Of a stretch of 64,000 nucleotides of DNA, positions 1-8,638 are shown in pieces (position 1 is the first letter of the stretch; every line of letters begins with the position of its first letter). The stretch spans positions 86,150 to 150,149 of the forward strand of contig CAMCYP010000003.1 in assembly GCA_945885345.1 (NCBI GenBank), given 5' to 3'. The stretch is from Bordetella parapertussis (GTDB lineage: Bacteria; Pseudomonadota; Gammaproteobacteria; Burkholderiales; SG8-41). The position numbers were made by a program, and so were the translations under genes. The notes below the pieces were generated by a model that was given only the letters and a program-made list of their open reading frames with translations, was not told the origin of the DNA and did not search any database.

Positions 1-1247
1 TAGCCGGCACTAGACCACAGCATGAATGCGCACATCGCGCAGAACACGATCGGGGTCAACGGATACAGCGGCACCCGGAACGGATTGGCGGCAGCCGGCT
101 CCTGGCGGCGCAGCACGAACAGCGATATGCCGGTCAACAGGAAGAACAGCCAGAACGCCGGGGCGGTGTAGGCAACCATGGTTTCGAAACCGTCGGGCGT
201 CGTTGCAGCCAGCAGCACCAGCGCCAGCGATACGGCGCCCTGCACCAGCAGCGCGCTGGTCGGTGTATTGGTACGCTCGTTCCATTTACCCAGAGCGCGA
301 AACATGCCAAAGTCGCGGCCCAGCGCAAAATTGGTGCGAGCGCCGGTAAACGTTGTGGCGTTCAGCGTGGAAAGCGCGGCCGCCATGACGATCACGCTCA
401 GCACCAGCTTGCCCGCACCTCCCAGCGTTGCCTGCATCAGATCCGCGGCGACGGCGCGCGAGTTCCTCATGCCTTCGAGACCGAGGACATTGAGGTAGGC
501 GAGGTTGAGCAGCACGTACAGCACCGTTACCGCCAGAATGCCTAGCAACAGGGCACGCACGATGTTGCGCCGCGCGTCCTGCATCTCTGCCGTCAGATAC
601 GCCGCCTCGTTCCATCCTCCATAGGTTAGCAGGATGAAAATCAGCGCAAGCTGCGAAAACAGCGGCGCGCCGGCAGCTGGCGGCGCTGCTGCTGCTGCAG
701 GCTGGACACCGCCGTGCATGAAACCGGCAATGATCACCGCGAAGATGGCCAGGGCCAGCGCCGAGGTAAGCACTGTCTGCACCGATTTGCTCTCTCGGGT
801 TCCAACCAGATTGAGCGCGGTCACCGCGACCACCGCAATCAACGCGTAAATCACTGAACCTTTGTCGCCCAGCGGCCATAACTGGCTGGCATAGTCACCG
901 AATACGAAAGCGATGGCCGCGATGGCACCGGTCTGCACGACGCTCATCCGCGCCCATGCAAACAGGAACGCCAGCTTCGATCCGAATGCCCGGTCCAGAA
1001 AATGGTATTCACCACCGGCATTGGGGAACGACGAGCCGAGCTCCGCGTAGCACAGCGCGCCGATCAAAGAAATAGCACCGCCGGCCACCCACAACGCAAT
1101 GAAAACCGTTTCGGTCGACACGCTACCGGCAACGATGGACGGGGCCTTGAAGATGCCAGCACCGATGACGATGCCGACAATCATCGCGCAAGCATCTACT
1201 ACCGACAGGGTCTGGCGTGGTGTTGCCGCAGTGCTGGTCGTGCTCAT
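1..1247 (-). CDS. APC-family amino-acid permease (3' end cut by window edge)
   Basis: Integral inner-membrane transporter of the amino acid-polyamine-organocation superfamily, probably importing an amino acid by proton symport. About 415 codons are visible from an ATG at 1247 and the frame stays open to base 1, so the C-terminus lies outside the window. The start MSTTSTAATPRQTLSVVD leads into a first helix carrying the family GAGIF motif, and about ten further hydrophobic segments follow, including one before NPFRVPLYPLTP, a typical late APC stretch. It runs in the same direction as the methyltransferase array upstream of it and is about 80 bp from it. The substrate cannot be read from sequence. 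Confidence 0.85.
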   Translation of the reverse strand, partial: MSTTSTAATPRQTLSVVDACAMIVGIVIGAGIFKAPSIVAGSVSTETVFIALWVAGGAISLIGALCYAELGSSFPNAGGEYHFLDRAFGSKLAFLFAWARMSVVQTGAIAAIAFVFGDYASQLWPLGDKGSVIYALIAVVAVTALNLVGTRESKSVQTVLTSALALAIFAVIIAGFMHGGVQPAAAAAPPAAGAPLFSQLALIFILLTYGGWNEAAYLTAEMQDARRNIVRALLLGILAVTVLYVLLNLAYLNVLGLEGMRNSRAVAADLMQATLGGAGKLVLSVIVMAAALSTLNATTFTGARTNFALGRDFGMFRALGKWNERTNTPTSALLVQGAVSLALVLLAATTPDGFETMVAYTAPAFWLFFLLTGISLFVLRRQEPAAANPFRVPLYPLTPIVFCAMCAFMLWSSAG

Positions 1248-1330
1248 GCGAACTCCCCGGGTACGGCCGGACTGGTTTCCGGCCGGTTATTTTTTCGCAG
1301 TTAATTTTTCCCGCTTTTACTTTTCCGCTT

Positions 1331-2251
1331 TTATTTTTCTTCAGGCAATTCGTCCGCGGCACGCTTCAGTTCGCCGCGCTGGATCTGTTTCGCCGTCCAT
1401 GCCACCTGCTGCCGTGCAGCGCCTTCCCCGATGACCAGCGTGCCCTGGATGGTGCCGTCGCCGATCTTTCCGGTGAACTCGTGGCGCGCCATGCCGTCGC
1501 GGCCACCGGCAACGAGGCGGATGTTCTCGCCCATGATGCGGCCGCGCAGACCGGTGCTGCGATCACGGATCTCGACCTTGCCCTCGACCTCCTGAAATTC
1601 CTGCTGCAGGTCAAATTCCAGCGGTGTGTCACGGCCACCGATCTTGACCAGCGACTGCCATTTCCCCGGAACCCGCGCCGGCACCACGTAAAAATAGAGG
1701 TAACTCACACCCGGATTGCCGACTTTTTTCTCGGGCACCACCAGTTCACGCTGTTCGTCGGCACCCCAATCGCCGAGATGGTAGTCGTGTGTCACGATGC
1801 GCGTGCCCGGCTTCATCGCCATGAACTTGGGCCGCAGCCTGAGGTTCATCTCCGGCAGCAGGTAGGTGCTGATCACCGTCGCCCGCGACAGGTCCGTGGT
1901 AAACAGGTCTTCCTCGATAAAACGCACCTTGTCGGTAACGCCGGCCTTTTTCGCATTCTGGTTGGCGAGTTTCAGCAGATAGGTATCGAGATCAACACCA
2001 AAGGCACTGGCGCCGTACTTGGTCGCCGCGGTAATGACAAAACGCCCGTCACCCGAGCCGAGATCGATCAGGAAATCCTTGGGACCGATCTTCGCCATCT
2101 CCAGCATGGTATCGACAACGATCTGCGGCGTCGGCACATACACCACGTCGCCACGACCGTCCTGTGCGGCGGCGGGCAATGCCGCCAGGCTGCCCAACAC
2201 CAGTGCCGCGCTGCTCAATGCCTTTACAATGTTCATGCCTGCCATTTTCAT
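1331..2251 (-). CDS. Exported aKMT/FAM173-like SAM-methyltransferase, array copy 1
   Basis: 306 aa. A signal peptide (MKMAGMNIVKALSSAALVLG, cleavage near AAAQ) is followed by VVYVPTP, the SAM loop DLGSGDGR, the acidic GVDLD strand end, ATVISTYLLPEMN and IVTHDYHLGDW. This order is that of archaeal aKMT and eukaryotic FAM173 protein-lysine methyltransferases. A C-terminal extension of about 110 aa (LQQEFQEVEGKVEI, then beta-type segments) is added. Start 2251 is chosen because AAGGAG lies 6 nt upstream; the longer open frame would run into copy 2. Last gene of a five-gene same-strand array, 44 bp after copy 2. Substrate unknown; methyl transfer is inferred from motifs only. Confidence 0.85.
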   Translation of the reverse strand: MKMAGMNIVKALSSAALVLGSLAALPAAAQDGRGDVVYVPTPQIVVDTMLEMAKIGPKDFLIDLGSGDGRFVITAATKYGASAFGVDLDTYLLKLANQNAKKAGVTDKVRFIEEDLFTTDLSRATVISTYLLPEMNLRLRPKFMAMKPGTRIVTHDYHLGDWGADEQRELVVPEKKVGNPGVSYLYFYVVPARVPGKWQSLVKIGGRDTPLEFDLQQEFQEVEGKVEIRDRSTGLRGRIMGENIRLVAGGRDGMARHEFTGKIGDGTIQGTLVIGEGAARQQVAWTAKQIQRGELKRAADELPEEK

Positions 2252-2295
2252 CACTGCTCCTTGTTGGACTGCCGACTGCGGAATACCGCGCCGGC

Positions 2296-3159
2296 CTACA
2301 TGCCGCCGATGTTGATTTTTCCTGTTTTGACCCGTTCCGCCCGCCACGGTTGTGCACGCTCACCGCTGCGCAACACGACTTCTCCGTTAATCACGTTGCC
2401 TCTAATGCGACCGGTATAACGCTGCACACCGGCCTCACCGGAAACCGTAAAGCTGACCGTATCCCCCTTGATACGCGCCTCACCCAGCCGCAGCGGTTGC
2501 CCCTGCAGCATGACCGCACCCACCGGGACCTGGAATTTCTGTTCCAGCCGCGCCTCGTAACCCGCGCTTCCCGGCAACGACCACTGCCAGACACCGGCCA
2601 CATTGGCCGGCACCACCCACAGCATGATATCGCTGCGCGGCGGGCCGTAGGGCTTGTCGGGCACATCAATGGTGATTTTCTGGTCGGGCGCCCAGTCGGC
2701 AAAGTCAAAATCATGTGACACGATGCGCGTGCCGGGCTTCAGTTGCTCGAACAGCAGCGGCCGTAACTGCAGGTTGATCGAGTGCAGCAGATAGGTCGTC
2801 ACCACGGTGGCGTGACTGATGTCGGTGCCGAACAGGTTGCGTACCTCGAACACCACCCTGTCCGCTACGCCCTGCTTGCGCGCATCAGCCAGCGCCATGC
2901 GCACCAGCCGGTCATCGAGGTCCACCCCCATGCCGCGGGTGCCGAAACGGGTTGCGGCGCGGATCGAAATGCGACCGTCACCGGAGCCGAGGTCGATCAG
3001 GTAATCATCGGGACCGACGCCGCCCAGACCAAGCATCGCATCCACCACATTCATCGGCGTCGGCACATAGGGTACATCGGACGCCTGCACTGCGGTCGCC
3101 TGCCAGCATAATCCCGCCAGCAGCATGGTGACAAAAGCGCGACACAGACGAAAGATCAT
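2296..3159 (-). CDS. Exported aKMT/FAM173-like SAM-methyltransferase, array copy 2
   Basis: 287 aa. Signal peptide MIFRLCRAFVTMLLAGLCWQ with likely cleavage after VQA, then VPYVPTP directly at the mature N-terminus, DLGSGDGR, GVDLDDR, SHATVVTTYLLHSIN and IVSHDFDFADW. The C-terminal extension (LEQKFQVPVGAVML, then VSFTVSGEAGVQRYTGRIRG) matches the other copies in layout. The start codon overlaps the stop of copy 3 by 4 bp (ATGA), so the two are probably translationally coupled. Divergence from its neighbours is large enough to indicate an old duplication rather than a recent one. Function as a protein methyltransferase is inferred. Confidence 0.85.
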   Translation of the reverse strand: MIFRLCRAFVTMLLAGLCWQATAVQASDVPYVPTPMNVVDAMLGLGGVGPDDYLIDLGSGDGRISIRAATRFGTRGMGVDLDDRLVRMALADARKQGVADRVVFEVRNLFGTDISHATVVTTYLLHSINLQLRPLLFEQLKPGTRIVSHDFDFADWAPDQKITIDVPDKPYGPPRSDIMLWVVPANVAGVWQWSLPGSAGYEARLEQKFQVPVGAVMLQGQPLRLGEARIKGDTVSFTVSGEAGVQRYTGRIRGNVINGEVVLRSGERAQPWRAERVKTGKINIGGM

Positions 3160-4022
3160 GGCGCCGGCACACGCACTGCGCGCCAGTTGTGCGTTGTCTG
3201 CGTGCTGCCGGTACCGCGGCGGAACTGGCCTTCGATCACATCACCGCTGACACGACCTTCAAAATAAAGACTGGCCTCGTTGTCGCGATCACGGTCATCG
3301 ACAATGACGAAGCTCAACCGGTCGCCGGACAGCCGCGATTCCCAGACTTGGGCATGACGGCCGTCGAAGCGCGCAAAGCCGTCGACTTCCTGGAATTTCT
3401 GCCGCAGTTCCAGATTGATGGTGTGCTCGCTGCCGGGTAACGTGAATTTCATGTCCCATTTGCCGGCAACCTTTGCCGGCACGATCCACAGGAAAGAATT
3501 TTTACGGATCTGGGTGGTTACGTCGGGATTCCAGTCCTCGAGCCGGAAATCATGCGACACCAGCCGCGTGCCCGGCTTCAGATTAAGCAGCGCCGGACGC
3601 AGCCGCATCATCACGCCGGGCAGCAGATACATGGTAATCACCGTCGCCTGACTGATATCGGTCTTGAACAGATCCTGCTGCAGGAATTTGACGCGATCGG
3701 TGACGCCTGCCGCAGCGGCCGCTTCGATGCTTTCGGCGACCAGTTCTTCATCAAGATCAACACCGATGCCGCGCGCACCAAATTTTTTCGCAGCGGTAAT
3801 CAGCACGCGGCCGTCGCCGGAACCGAGATCCATTACAAAATCCTGTGCCGTCACGTTCGCAAGCCGCAGCATTTCTTCGATCACCACGTACGGCGTCGGC
3901 ACAAACGGCACATCGAATTGCCAGTGCGGCGGTTGCGCCGGTTGCGCCCGGGCCGGCAATGGCAGCAGCAGCGCCAAGCCGAGTTGGATTAAAATACCAT
4001 TTAAAAACAATGACTTATTCAT
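3156..4022 (-). CDS. Exported aKMT/FAM173-like SAM-methyltransferase, array copy 3
   Basis: 288 aa. Signal peptide MNKSLFLNGILIQLGLALLL ending at ARAQ, a short linker, then VPFVPTP (Phe for the usual Tyr), MDLGSGDGR, GVDLDEE, QATVITMYLLPGVM and LVSHDFRLEDW. The C-terminal part contains LRQKFQEVDGFARFDGR and the beta-type run SGDRLSFVIVDD. It shares a 4-bp ATGA overlap with copy 2 downstream and lies 18 bp after copy 4, consistent with one transcript. Catalytic residues outside the SAM loop are not assigned; methylation activity is an inference from fold motifs. Confidence 0.85.
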   Translation of the reverse strand: MNKSLFLNGILIQLGLALLLPLPARAQPAQPPHWQFDVPFVPTPYVVIEEMLRLANVTAQDFVMDLGSGDGRVLITAAKKFGARGIGVDLDEELVAESIEAAAAAGVTDRVKFLQQDLFKTDISQATVITMYLLPGVMMRLRPALLNLKPGTRLVSHDFRLEDWNPDVTTQIRKNSFLWIVPAKVAGKWDMKFTLPGSEHTINLELRQKFQEVDGFARFDGRHAQVWESRLSGDRLSFVIVDDRDRDNEASLYFEGRVSGDVIEGQFRRGTGSTQTTHNWRAVRVPAP

Positions 4023-4040
4023 ATGCCTGTCGCGGCATGC

Positions 4041-4967
4041 TTATTGCGGCATAAATTCCCGGATTACCGGCGGCGGCGCAATTACATGCGCCGCATCACG
4101 CAGTTCGACGCGCACCGCGCTCCACGGCACAGCTTTGCCTGCACCGCCCGCCGCGCGCATATCACCTTCCAGCGCCTGGTTGATGCGCCGGCCGCTGAAT
4201 GTGACGCGACCGCGCTCCGGCAATTGCAGTGTGACTTCGACCATGCGCCCCGTCAGCTTCGCCTGTTCGACCGGCACCGCGCGACCATCGAGTTTTGCTG
4301 TGGCTTCGAGTTTCTGGTAATTCTGCCGCACGTCCAGTTCCACCGGCAGCGCCTTGCCGCCAATGTCGACACTCCAGACCCAGCGCCCGGCCACGATGTC
4401 GGGCACCACCCAGTACAGCACTTTGCTTTTCTGCGAGCGGCCCACCGGTTTGCCCGGTGCATCCATTTCGTATTCGAGATCCGGCAGCCAGTCACCGATG
4501 CCGTAATCATGCGACACGATGCGTGTGCCCGGCGCCAGCGCCAGCAGCTTGCTGCGCGCCATCAGGTTCACTTCGGGCAACAGGTAAATGGTGATCACCG
4601 TCGCCGGCGTGAGGTCGGTCTCGAACAAGTCGCGCGCATAGAATTTCGCGCGGTCAGCGACGCCGTTCTTGCGCGCATTGTCATTGGCCAGTTTCACCAG
4701 GCGCTTGTCGAGGTCCACACCGAAGCCGCGCGCACCGCGCTTTTTCGCCGCAGTGATGACCATGCGCCCGTCGCCGGAACCGAGGTCGATCACGTAATCC
4801 TTGTCAGTCACCTTCGCCGTCTCGAGCATGGCATCGACGACGTTCTGCGGCGTCTGCACATAAGGAGTGTCGCCAAAATCCTGCGCCTGCACCGTTGCCG
4901 CCAGCGCCAGCAACAAAGCACCGGCCATCATCTGCATTTGAAGCATCCGAATCTGAATCAATATCAA
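4041..4967 (-). CDS. Exported aKMT/FAM173-like SAM-methyltransferase, array copy 4
   Basis: 308 aa. N-terminal hydrophobic signal (MLQMQMMAGALLLALAATVQ, cleavage near AQA), then TPYVQTP, where Gln replaces the conserved Pro of YVPTP. DLGSGDGR, GVDLDKR, PATVITIYLLPEVN and IVSHDYGIGDW follow. The extension has VRQNYQKLEATAKLDGR and RVTFSGRRINQALEGDMR. The start overlaps the stop of copy 5 by 4 bp. In-frame ATGs a few codons downstream (MLQ, MQM) are alternative starts. The Gln substitution lies in the most conserved N-terminal signature of the family and may mark a functionally distinct copy. Confidence 0.85.
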   Translation of the reverse strand: MILIQIRMLQMQMMAGALLLALAATVQAQDFGDTPYVQTPQNVVDAMLETAKVTDKDYVIDLGSGDGRMVITAAKKRGARGFGVDLDKRLVKLANDNARKNGVADRAKFYARDLFETDLTPATVITIYLLPEVNLMARSKLLALAPGTRIVSHDYGIGDWLPDLEYEMDAPGKPVGRSQKSKVLYWVVPDIVAGRWVWSVDIGGKALPVELDVRQNYQKLEATAKLDGRAVPVEQAKLTGRMVEVTLQLPERGRVTFSGRRINQALEGDMRAAGGAGKAVPWSAVRVELRDAAHVIAPPPVIREFMPQ

Positions 4968-5881
4968 TTAATTATCTCCATGCCGGCGACGCGGGCTGCG
5001 CGCTCGGCGATCCATTCCACACGCGCCGTCAGGCGACTGCCCGACAACACGGCCTGACCGATAATGCGGCCGCCATCGACGCTACCACTGAACGCATGCT
5101 TCACCGGAGCGCCATTCACTTCCGCGGTGAACGAAAACGTCAGTTCCGCACCGCGCAGTTTTGCATCGAGGATTTTCACTGCACGGCCGTTGACCTGCAC
5201 CGAGCCGCTGACCATCTGGTATTTCTGCTCGAACATGAATTCATAAGTCTGCGGTTTGCCGGCCACCGGTAATTGCGAACGCCAGTTGCCAGCCGTTTTC
5301 GCCGGCACCACCCAGAAATACACATCACTGTCGCCGCCGGCGCCGGAAAACTTGTCAGGAGCATCCATGCGCATCGCCGCATCAGCCCTCCAGTCGCCCA
5401 TGTCAAAATCATGGGACACCAGCCGCGTGCCCGGTTTCAGCTCCAGCAGCTTCGGCCGCAATTCCAGGTTGACCCGCGGCAGCAGGTACATGGTGATCAC
5501 CGTCGCCTGCGTCAGGTCGGTTTCGAACAGGTTGCGCTGGTAAAACGCCACCTTGTCGGCGACTCCATTTTTACGGGCGTTTTCATTGGCTTCGCTGATG
5601 CGCACCGGATTGAGGTCGACGCCGAAACCACGTGTGCCGAATTTTTTCGCAGCAGTGACGACAATGCGACCGTCACCGGAACCGAGATCGATCAGGTAGT
5701 CCTGCGCCGTGACCTTGGCCATATCCAGCATGCGATCGACCACCGCCTGTGGTGTCGGCACATAGGGCACGCTGGGCTGACCTCCAGCGGCATGTGCGAC
5801 TGAGACCAGCAGGCCGGCGCAGACGAGTGCCGGCGGCACTCGTCTGAACACTTTAATCAGTACCGCCAACAGACGCTGCAT
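4964..5881 (-). CDS. Exported aKMT/FAM173-like SAM-methyltransferase, array copy 5 (promoter-proximal)
   Basis: 305 aa from the ATG at 5881, picked because GGAGG sits 5 nt upstream; the frame is open further to 5941. A long signal sequence with Arg-Arg in its n-region (KVFRR) and a hydrophobic core ends near AHAA. Then VPYVPTP (about 39-44), DLGSGDGR (65-72), GVDLNP, DLTQATVITMYLLP (122-135) and LVSHDFDMGDW (154-164). C-terminal extension FEQKYQMVSGSVQV and later beta strands. First gene of the array on its strand, facing the spermidine-synthase-like gene across a gap of about 170 bp that must hold both promoters. Confidence 0.86.
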   Translation of the reverse strand: MQRLLAVLIKVFRRVPPALVCAGLLVSVAHAAGGQPSVPYVPTPQAVVDRMLDMAKVTAQDYLIDLGSGDGRIVVTAAKKFGTRGFGVDLNPVRISEANENARKNGVADKVAFYQRNLFETDLTQATVITMYLLPRVNLELRPKLLELKPGTRLVSHDFDMGDWRADAAMRMDAPDKFSGAGGDSDVYFWVVPAKTAGNWRSQLPVAGKPQTYEFMFEQKYQMVSGSVQVNGRAVKILDAKLRGAELTFSFTAEVNGAPVKHAFSGSVDGGRIIGQAVLSGSRLTARVEWIAERAARVAGMEIIN

Positions 5882-6052
5882 GATCGCCTCCATCGCACGC
5901 TGACCAGCCTGTAAATCGATTGGATTTTTAACCGTCACCACGCGCGGCTCACAACAACAATCCAGTCACCTGGATGAGACTGCGCCTGTGGTAGATTGGC
6001 GGCGAATTATAACCGACCGTTCTCGTCTTTCGCCGCACCCTATCCCCTTCCC

Positions 6053-7648
6053 ATGCCCGCATCTATTCCTTTCATCCTGATCTTCATTTCCGGCGGCGCG
6101 ATCCTGGCGCTTGAACTGCTGGCCTCACGCATCATGACGCCCTATTTCGGCGTCAGCCTCTACATCTGGACCGGCATCCTGTCGATCACGCTGGTGTCAC
6201 TGGCGCTCGGTTACTGGTGGGGCGGCCGGCTTGCCGCTACCGCGCCGGCACGCCGCCTCGGCCTGCTGTTTGCAATCATGCCGGCACTGGCCGGCCTGGC
6301 GATCATCGCCGCCTGCATGATTTATCCTTTTGCCTTCCATCCGCTGGCGCGCTGGAGTCTCAGCGGTGGCGCCTTCGCCGCGTGCATGATCCTGCTGTTC
6401 CTGCCGCTGGTTGCGACTTCGGCGATGAATCCGCTGCTGGTCGCATTGCTGCTGCAGCAACAGGAAAAACGCAAAGGTGATGCCGGCTCCGGCCTGGTGT
6501 TTTTTGTCAGCACGCTGGGCTCGGTGGCCGGCGTCGTCATCACCGCCTTCGGCCTGATTCCGTACATCAGCAATTACACGGCCACGCTGCTGGTGGCCTT
6601 GCTGCTGGGGGCGTTGTCACTGACTGCGGCGGCATCGAAGCTGACCATGTCCGGCCGCGGCGCAGTCACTGCCTGCGGCATCGCCGCCCTGCTCGGCGCC
6701 GCGTTGCTGGCCTGGCAGGGCGACCGTTACACCGGTCGACTGGGCCCGATCGCCTTCAGCGGCGCACAGTGGCAGGTCGAGGGCACACACAGTTCGCTGT
6801 TCGGCACCGTGAAAATCCTGCGCAGCGGCGCCGATGCCGACGGCAAATTCCTGCGCATGTATTTTCATGACGGCCTGATCCAGAACAGCGTCGATTCGAA
6901 CCAACGTTCGATTTCCTTCTACACCTGGGCGCTGGAAGCGCTGGCACGCGCCTATCGCCCGCAGATGCAGGATGTGCTGATGCTCGGCCTGGGCGCGGGC
7001 ATTGTGCCGTCACGTCTCGCGCGCGACGACACCCGCGTCGCCGTCGTTGAAATAGACCCATCGTCGCTGGCAGTGGCGCAGCAGTATTTCGGATTTGACG
7101 TCAAACGCGTCACCACCCACCAGGCCGATGCACGGACCTTTGTCGGCGATTGCACACCCAGCCACGATGTCGTGCTGGTTGATCTGTTTCACGGCGACGG
7201 CACGCCCGATTACCTGATCACGCGCGAATTTTTCCGCGACCTGAAAAGCTGCCTGAAACCCGGTGGCGTGGCGATTTTCAATACTTTCGCCAACCTCGAT
7301 GACACGCGCAGTTATTCCCATCTCCTGGCGACCATGCAAAGCGAATTGCCGCATGTCGCGCTGTACCGGCCCGACTGGCCCGGTGCGCGACAGATCAACA
7401 GTTTTCTGGTCGCTTCACCAACCCCGCTGCCGGCGCCACAGCGCGTAACCATCAATGATGTGCCGGAGCATCATGCCGGCACGCTGTGGGACATGCTGGC
7501 AAAACCGCAGACGGTTGATGCCATGGCCGCATCCGGAAAAATCATTTATGACGCTTGGAATGCCGCGGCACTGGACATGGCTGCAAGCCAGGCCGCGTTC
7601 CGGCAAGGGGTGCTGGACAGCGCCCCGCCGGCATTGCTGATGAACTGA
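6053..7648 (+). CDS. Membrane-anchored spermidine-synthase-like protein
   Basis: 531 aa from ATG 6053; the frame is open from a TTG at 5996, but the ATG places the first helix right at the N-terminus. The N-terminal half has roughly seven membrane helices, starting IPFILIFISGGAILALELLA and LASRIMTPYFG, the pattern of fused MFS/spermidine-synthase proteins. The C-terminal half has a SAM-type fold: VLMLGLGAGIVPS (motif I), VAVVEIDP (motif II) and DVVLVDLFHGDGTPDYL. These membrane homologues are not proven polyamine makers. It is divergent from methyltransferase copies 1-5 and convergent with copy 6, so it sits inside the paralogue cluster. Confidence 0.82.
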   Translation: MPASIPFILIFISGGAILALELLASRIMTPYFGVSLYIWTGILSITLVSLALGYWWGGRLAATAPARRLGLLFAIMPALAGLAIIAACMIYPFAFHPLARWSLSGGAFAACMILLFLPLVATSAMNPLLVALLLQQQEKRKGDAGSGLVFFVSTLGSVAGVVITAFGLIPYISNYTATLLVALLLGALSLTAAASKLTMSGRGAVTACGIAALLGAALLAWQGDRYTGRLGPIAFSGAQWQVEGTHSSLFGTVKILRSGADADGKFLRMYFHDGLIQNSVDSNQRSISFYTWALEALARAYRPQMQDVLMLGLGAGIVPSRLARDDTRVAVVEIDPSSLAVAQQYFGFDVKRVTTHQADARTFVGDCTPSHDVVLVDLFHGDGTPDYLITREFFRDLKSCLKPGGVAIFNTFANLDDTRSYSHLLATMQSELPHVALYRPDWPGARQINSFLVASPTPLPAPQRVTINDVPEHHAGTLWDMLAKPQTVDAMAASGKIIYDAWNAAALDMAASQAAFRQGVLDSAPPALLMN

Positions 7649-7698
7649 AGTTACTGGTAACTGGTGATTGGCAGAAACTCCGCGACCTGCGCTGCGAG

Positions 7699-8565
7699 CT
7701 AGGAACCCTTGCTGGCACTCCAGCGCACGACCTTGCCGTCACCGAAATCGGCGGCGCCTTCCATGCGGTTGCCGTTGACCCGTCCGGTGAATTCGCCGCG
7801 GTCCGTGCCACGCATCATCACAAAGTGGATATCTCTGCCGTCCACTTTCGGCGAGATCAGCGCGCTCTGGCGACCCCTGCCGTCGGCGGTGCCTTCAAAG
7901 TTCTGGTAGCGCTGCTTCAGCGCCAGCCTGTATTCTCCGTCGCCGTCGAGCTGCAGGCGCCAGTCACCCTCTATTTTTGCCGGCACGATCCACAGGTACA
8001 GCGTCGCGCTGGGCACGCCGGAAATGAATTCCTTCTCCGGCACATCGAAACTGATCGTCGCATCGTGCTGCCATTCCTCGAAATGGTAGTCGTGCGACAC
8101 AATTCGCGTGCCGGGCCGCAACTCGTTGAACAGTTTCGGACGCAGCCGCTGCATGAACTCCGGCAACAGATACAGCATGACCACGGTGGCCTTGCTGACA
8201 TCAGTCTTGAAAATATCCTTGGCTTCGAACAGCACCCGGTCCGAAACGCCCAGACTTTTTGCGCGCAGATTGCTGATCCGGATCAGCTCCTCGTCAATGT
8301 CGACGCCATAACCGCTGGACTTGCGCTGGTGGGCCGCGGTAAGCACGATGATGCCGTCGCCGGAACCGAGATCAATCACAAAATCGCTCGCTCCGACATT
8401 GGCCAGCGTCAGCATCTGGTCCACCACCACGTTCGGTGTCGGCACATACGGCCCGCCTTCGCGCTCATATTCCGGCGGCACATTCGGCTGCTTTTGCGCC
8501 GCACCGGCGATACACGCGCACAGCATTCCCGCCATCACCACCACTGACCGCCAGCCACATTTCAT
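7699..8565 (-). CDS. Exported aKMT/FAM173-like SAM-methyltransferase, detached copy 6
   Basis: 288 aa. N-terminus MKCGWRSVVVMAGMLCACIA is a short signal; the LCAC stretch could serve as a lipobox with an unusual Cys at -2, so lipoprotein anchoring is possible. Then GPYVPTP, DLGSGDGI (Ile replaces the Arg found in copies 1-5), GVDIDEE, KATVVMLYLLPEFM and IVSHDYHFEEW. The C-terminal extension has LKQRYQNFEGTADG and GEFTGRVNGNRMEG. Separated from the array by the convergently placed spermidine-synthase-like gene. The changed SAM loop and the anchor suggest a diverged role. Confidence 0.84.
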   Translation of the reverse strand: MKCGWRSVVVMAGMLCACIAGAAQKQPNVPPEYEREGGPYVPTPNVVVDQMLTLANVGASDFVIDLGSGDGIIVLTAAHQRKSSGYGVDIDEELIRISNLRAKSLGVSDRVLFEAKDIFKTDVSKATVVMLYLLPEFMQRLRPKLFNELRPGTRIVSHDYHFEEWQHDATISFDVPEKEFISGVPSATLYLWIVPAKIEGDWRLQLDGDGEYRLALKQRYQNFEGTADGRGRQSALISPKVDGRDIHFVMMRGTDRGEFTGRVNGNRMEGAADFGDGKVVRWSASKGS

Positions 8566-8638
8566 TTGTCATTTCTCCGTGACACTTCATGACCCCAATG
8601 GTCATGTTTGCGCGCGCAATATAGCGCATTGCGGTCAG

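Noticed and set aside
1217..2419. 400-codon open frame on the plus strand
   Set aside because: Antisense shadow of methyltransferase copy 1; the minus-strand frame has signal peptide and family motifs.
4023..5057. 344-codon plus-strand open frame
   Set aside because: Antisense shadow of copy 4; composition is typical of a high-GC reverse frame.
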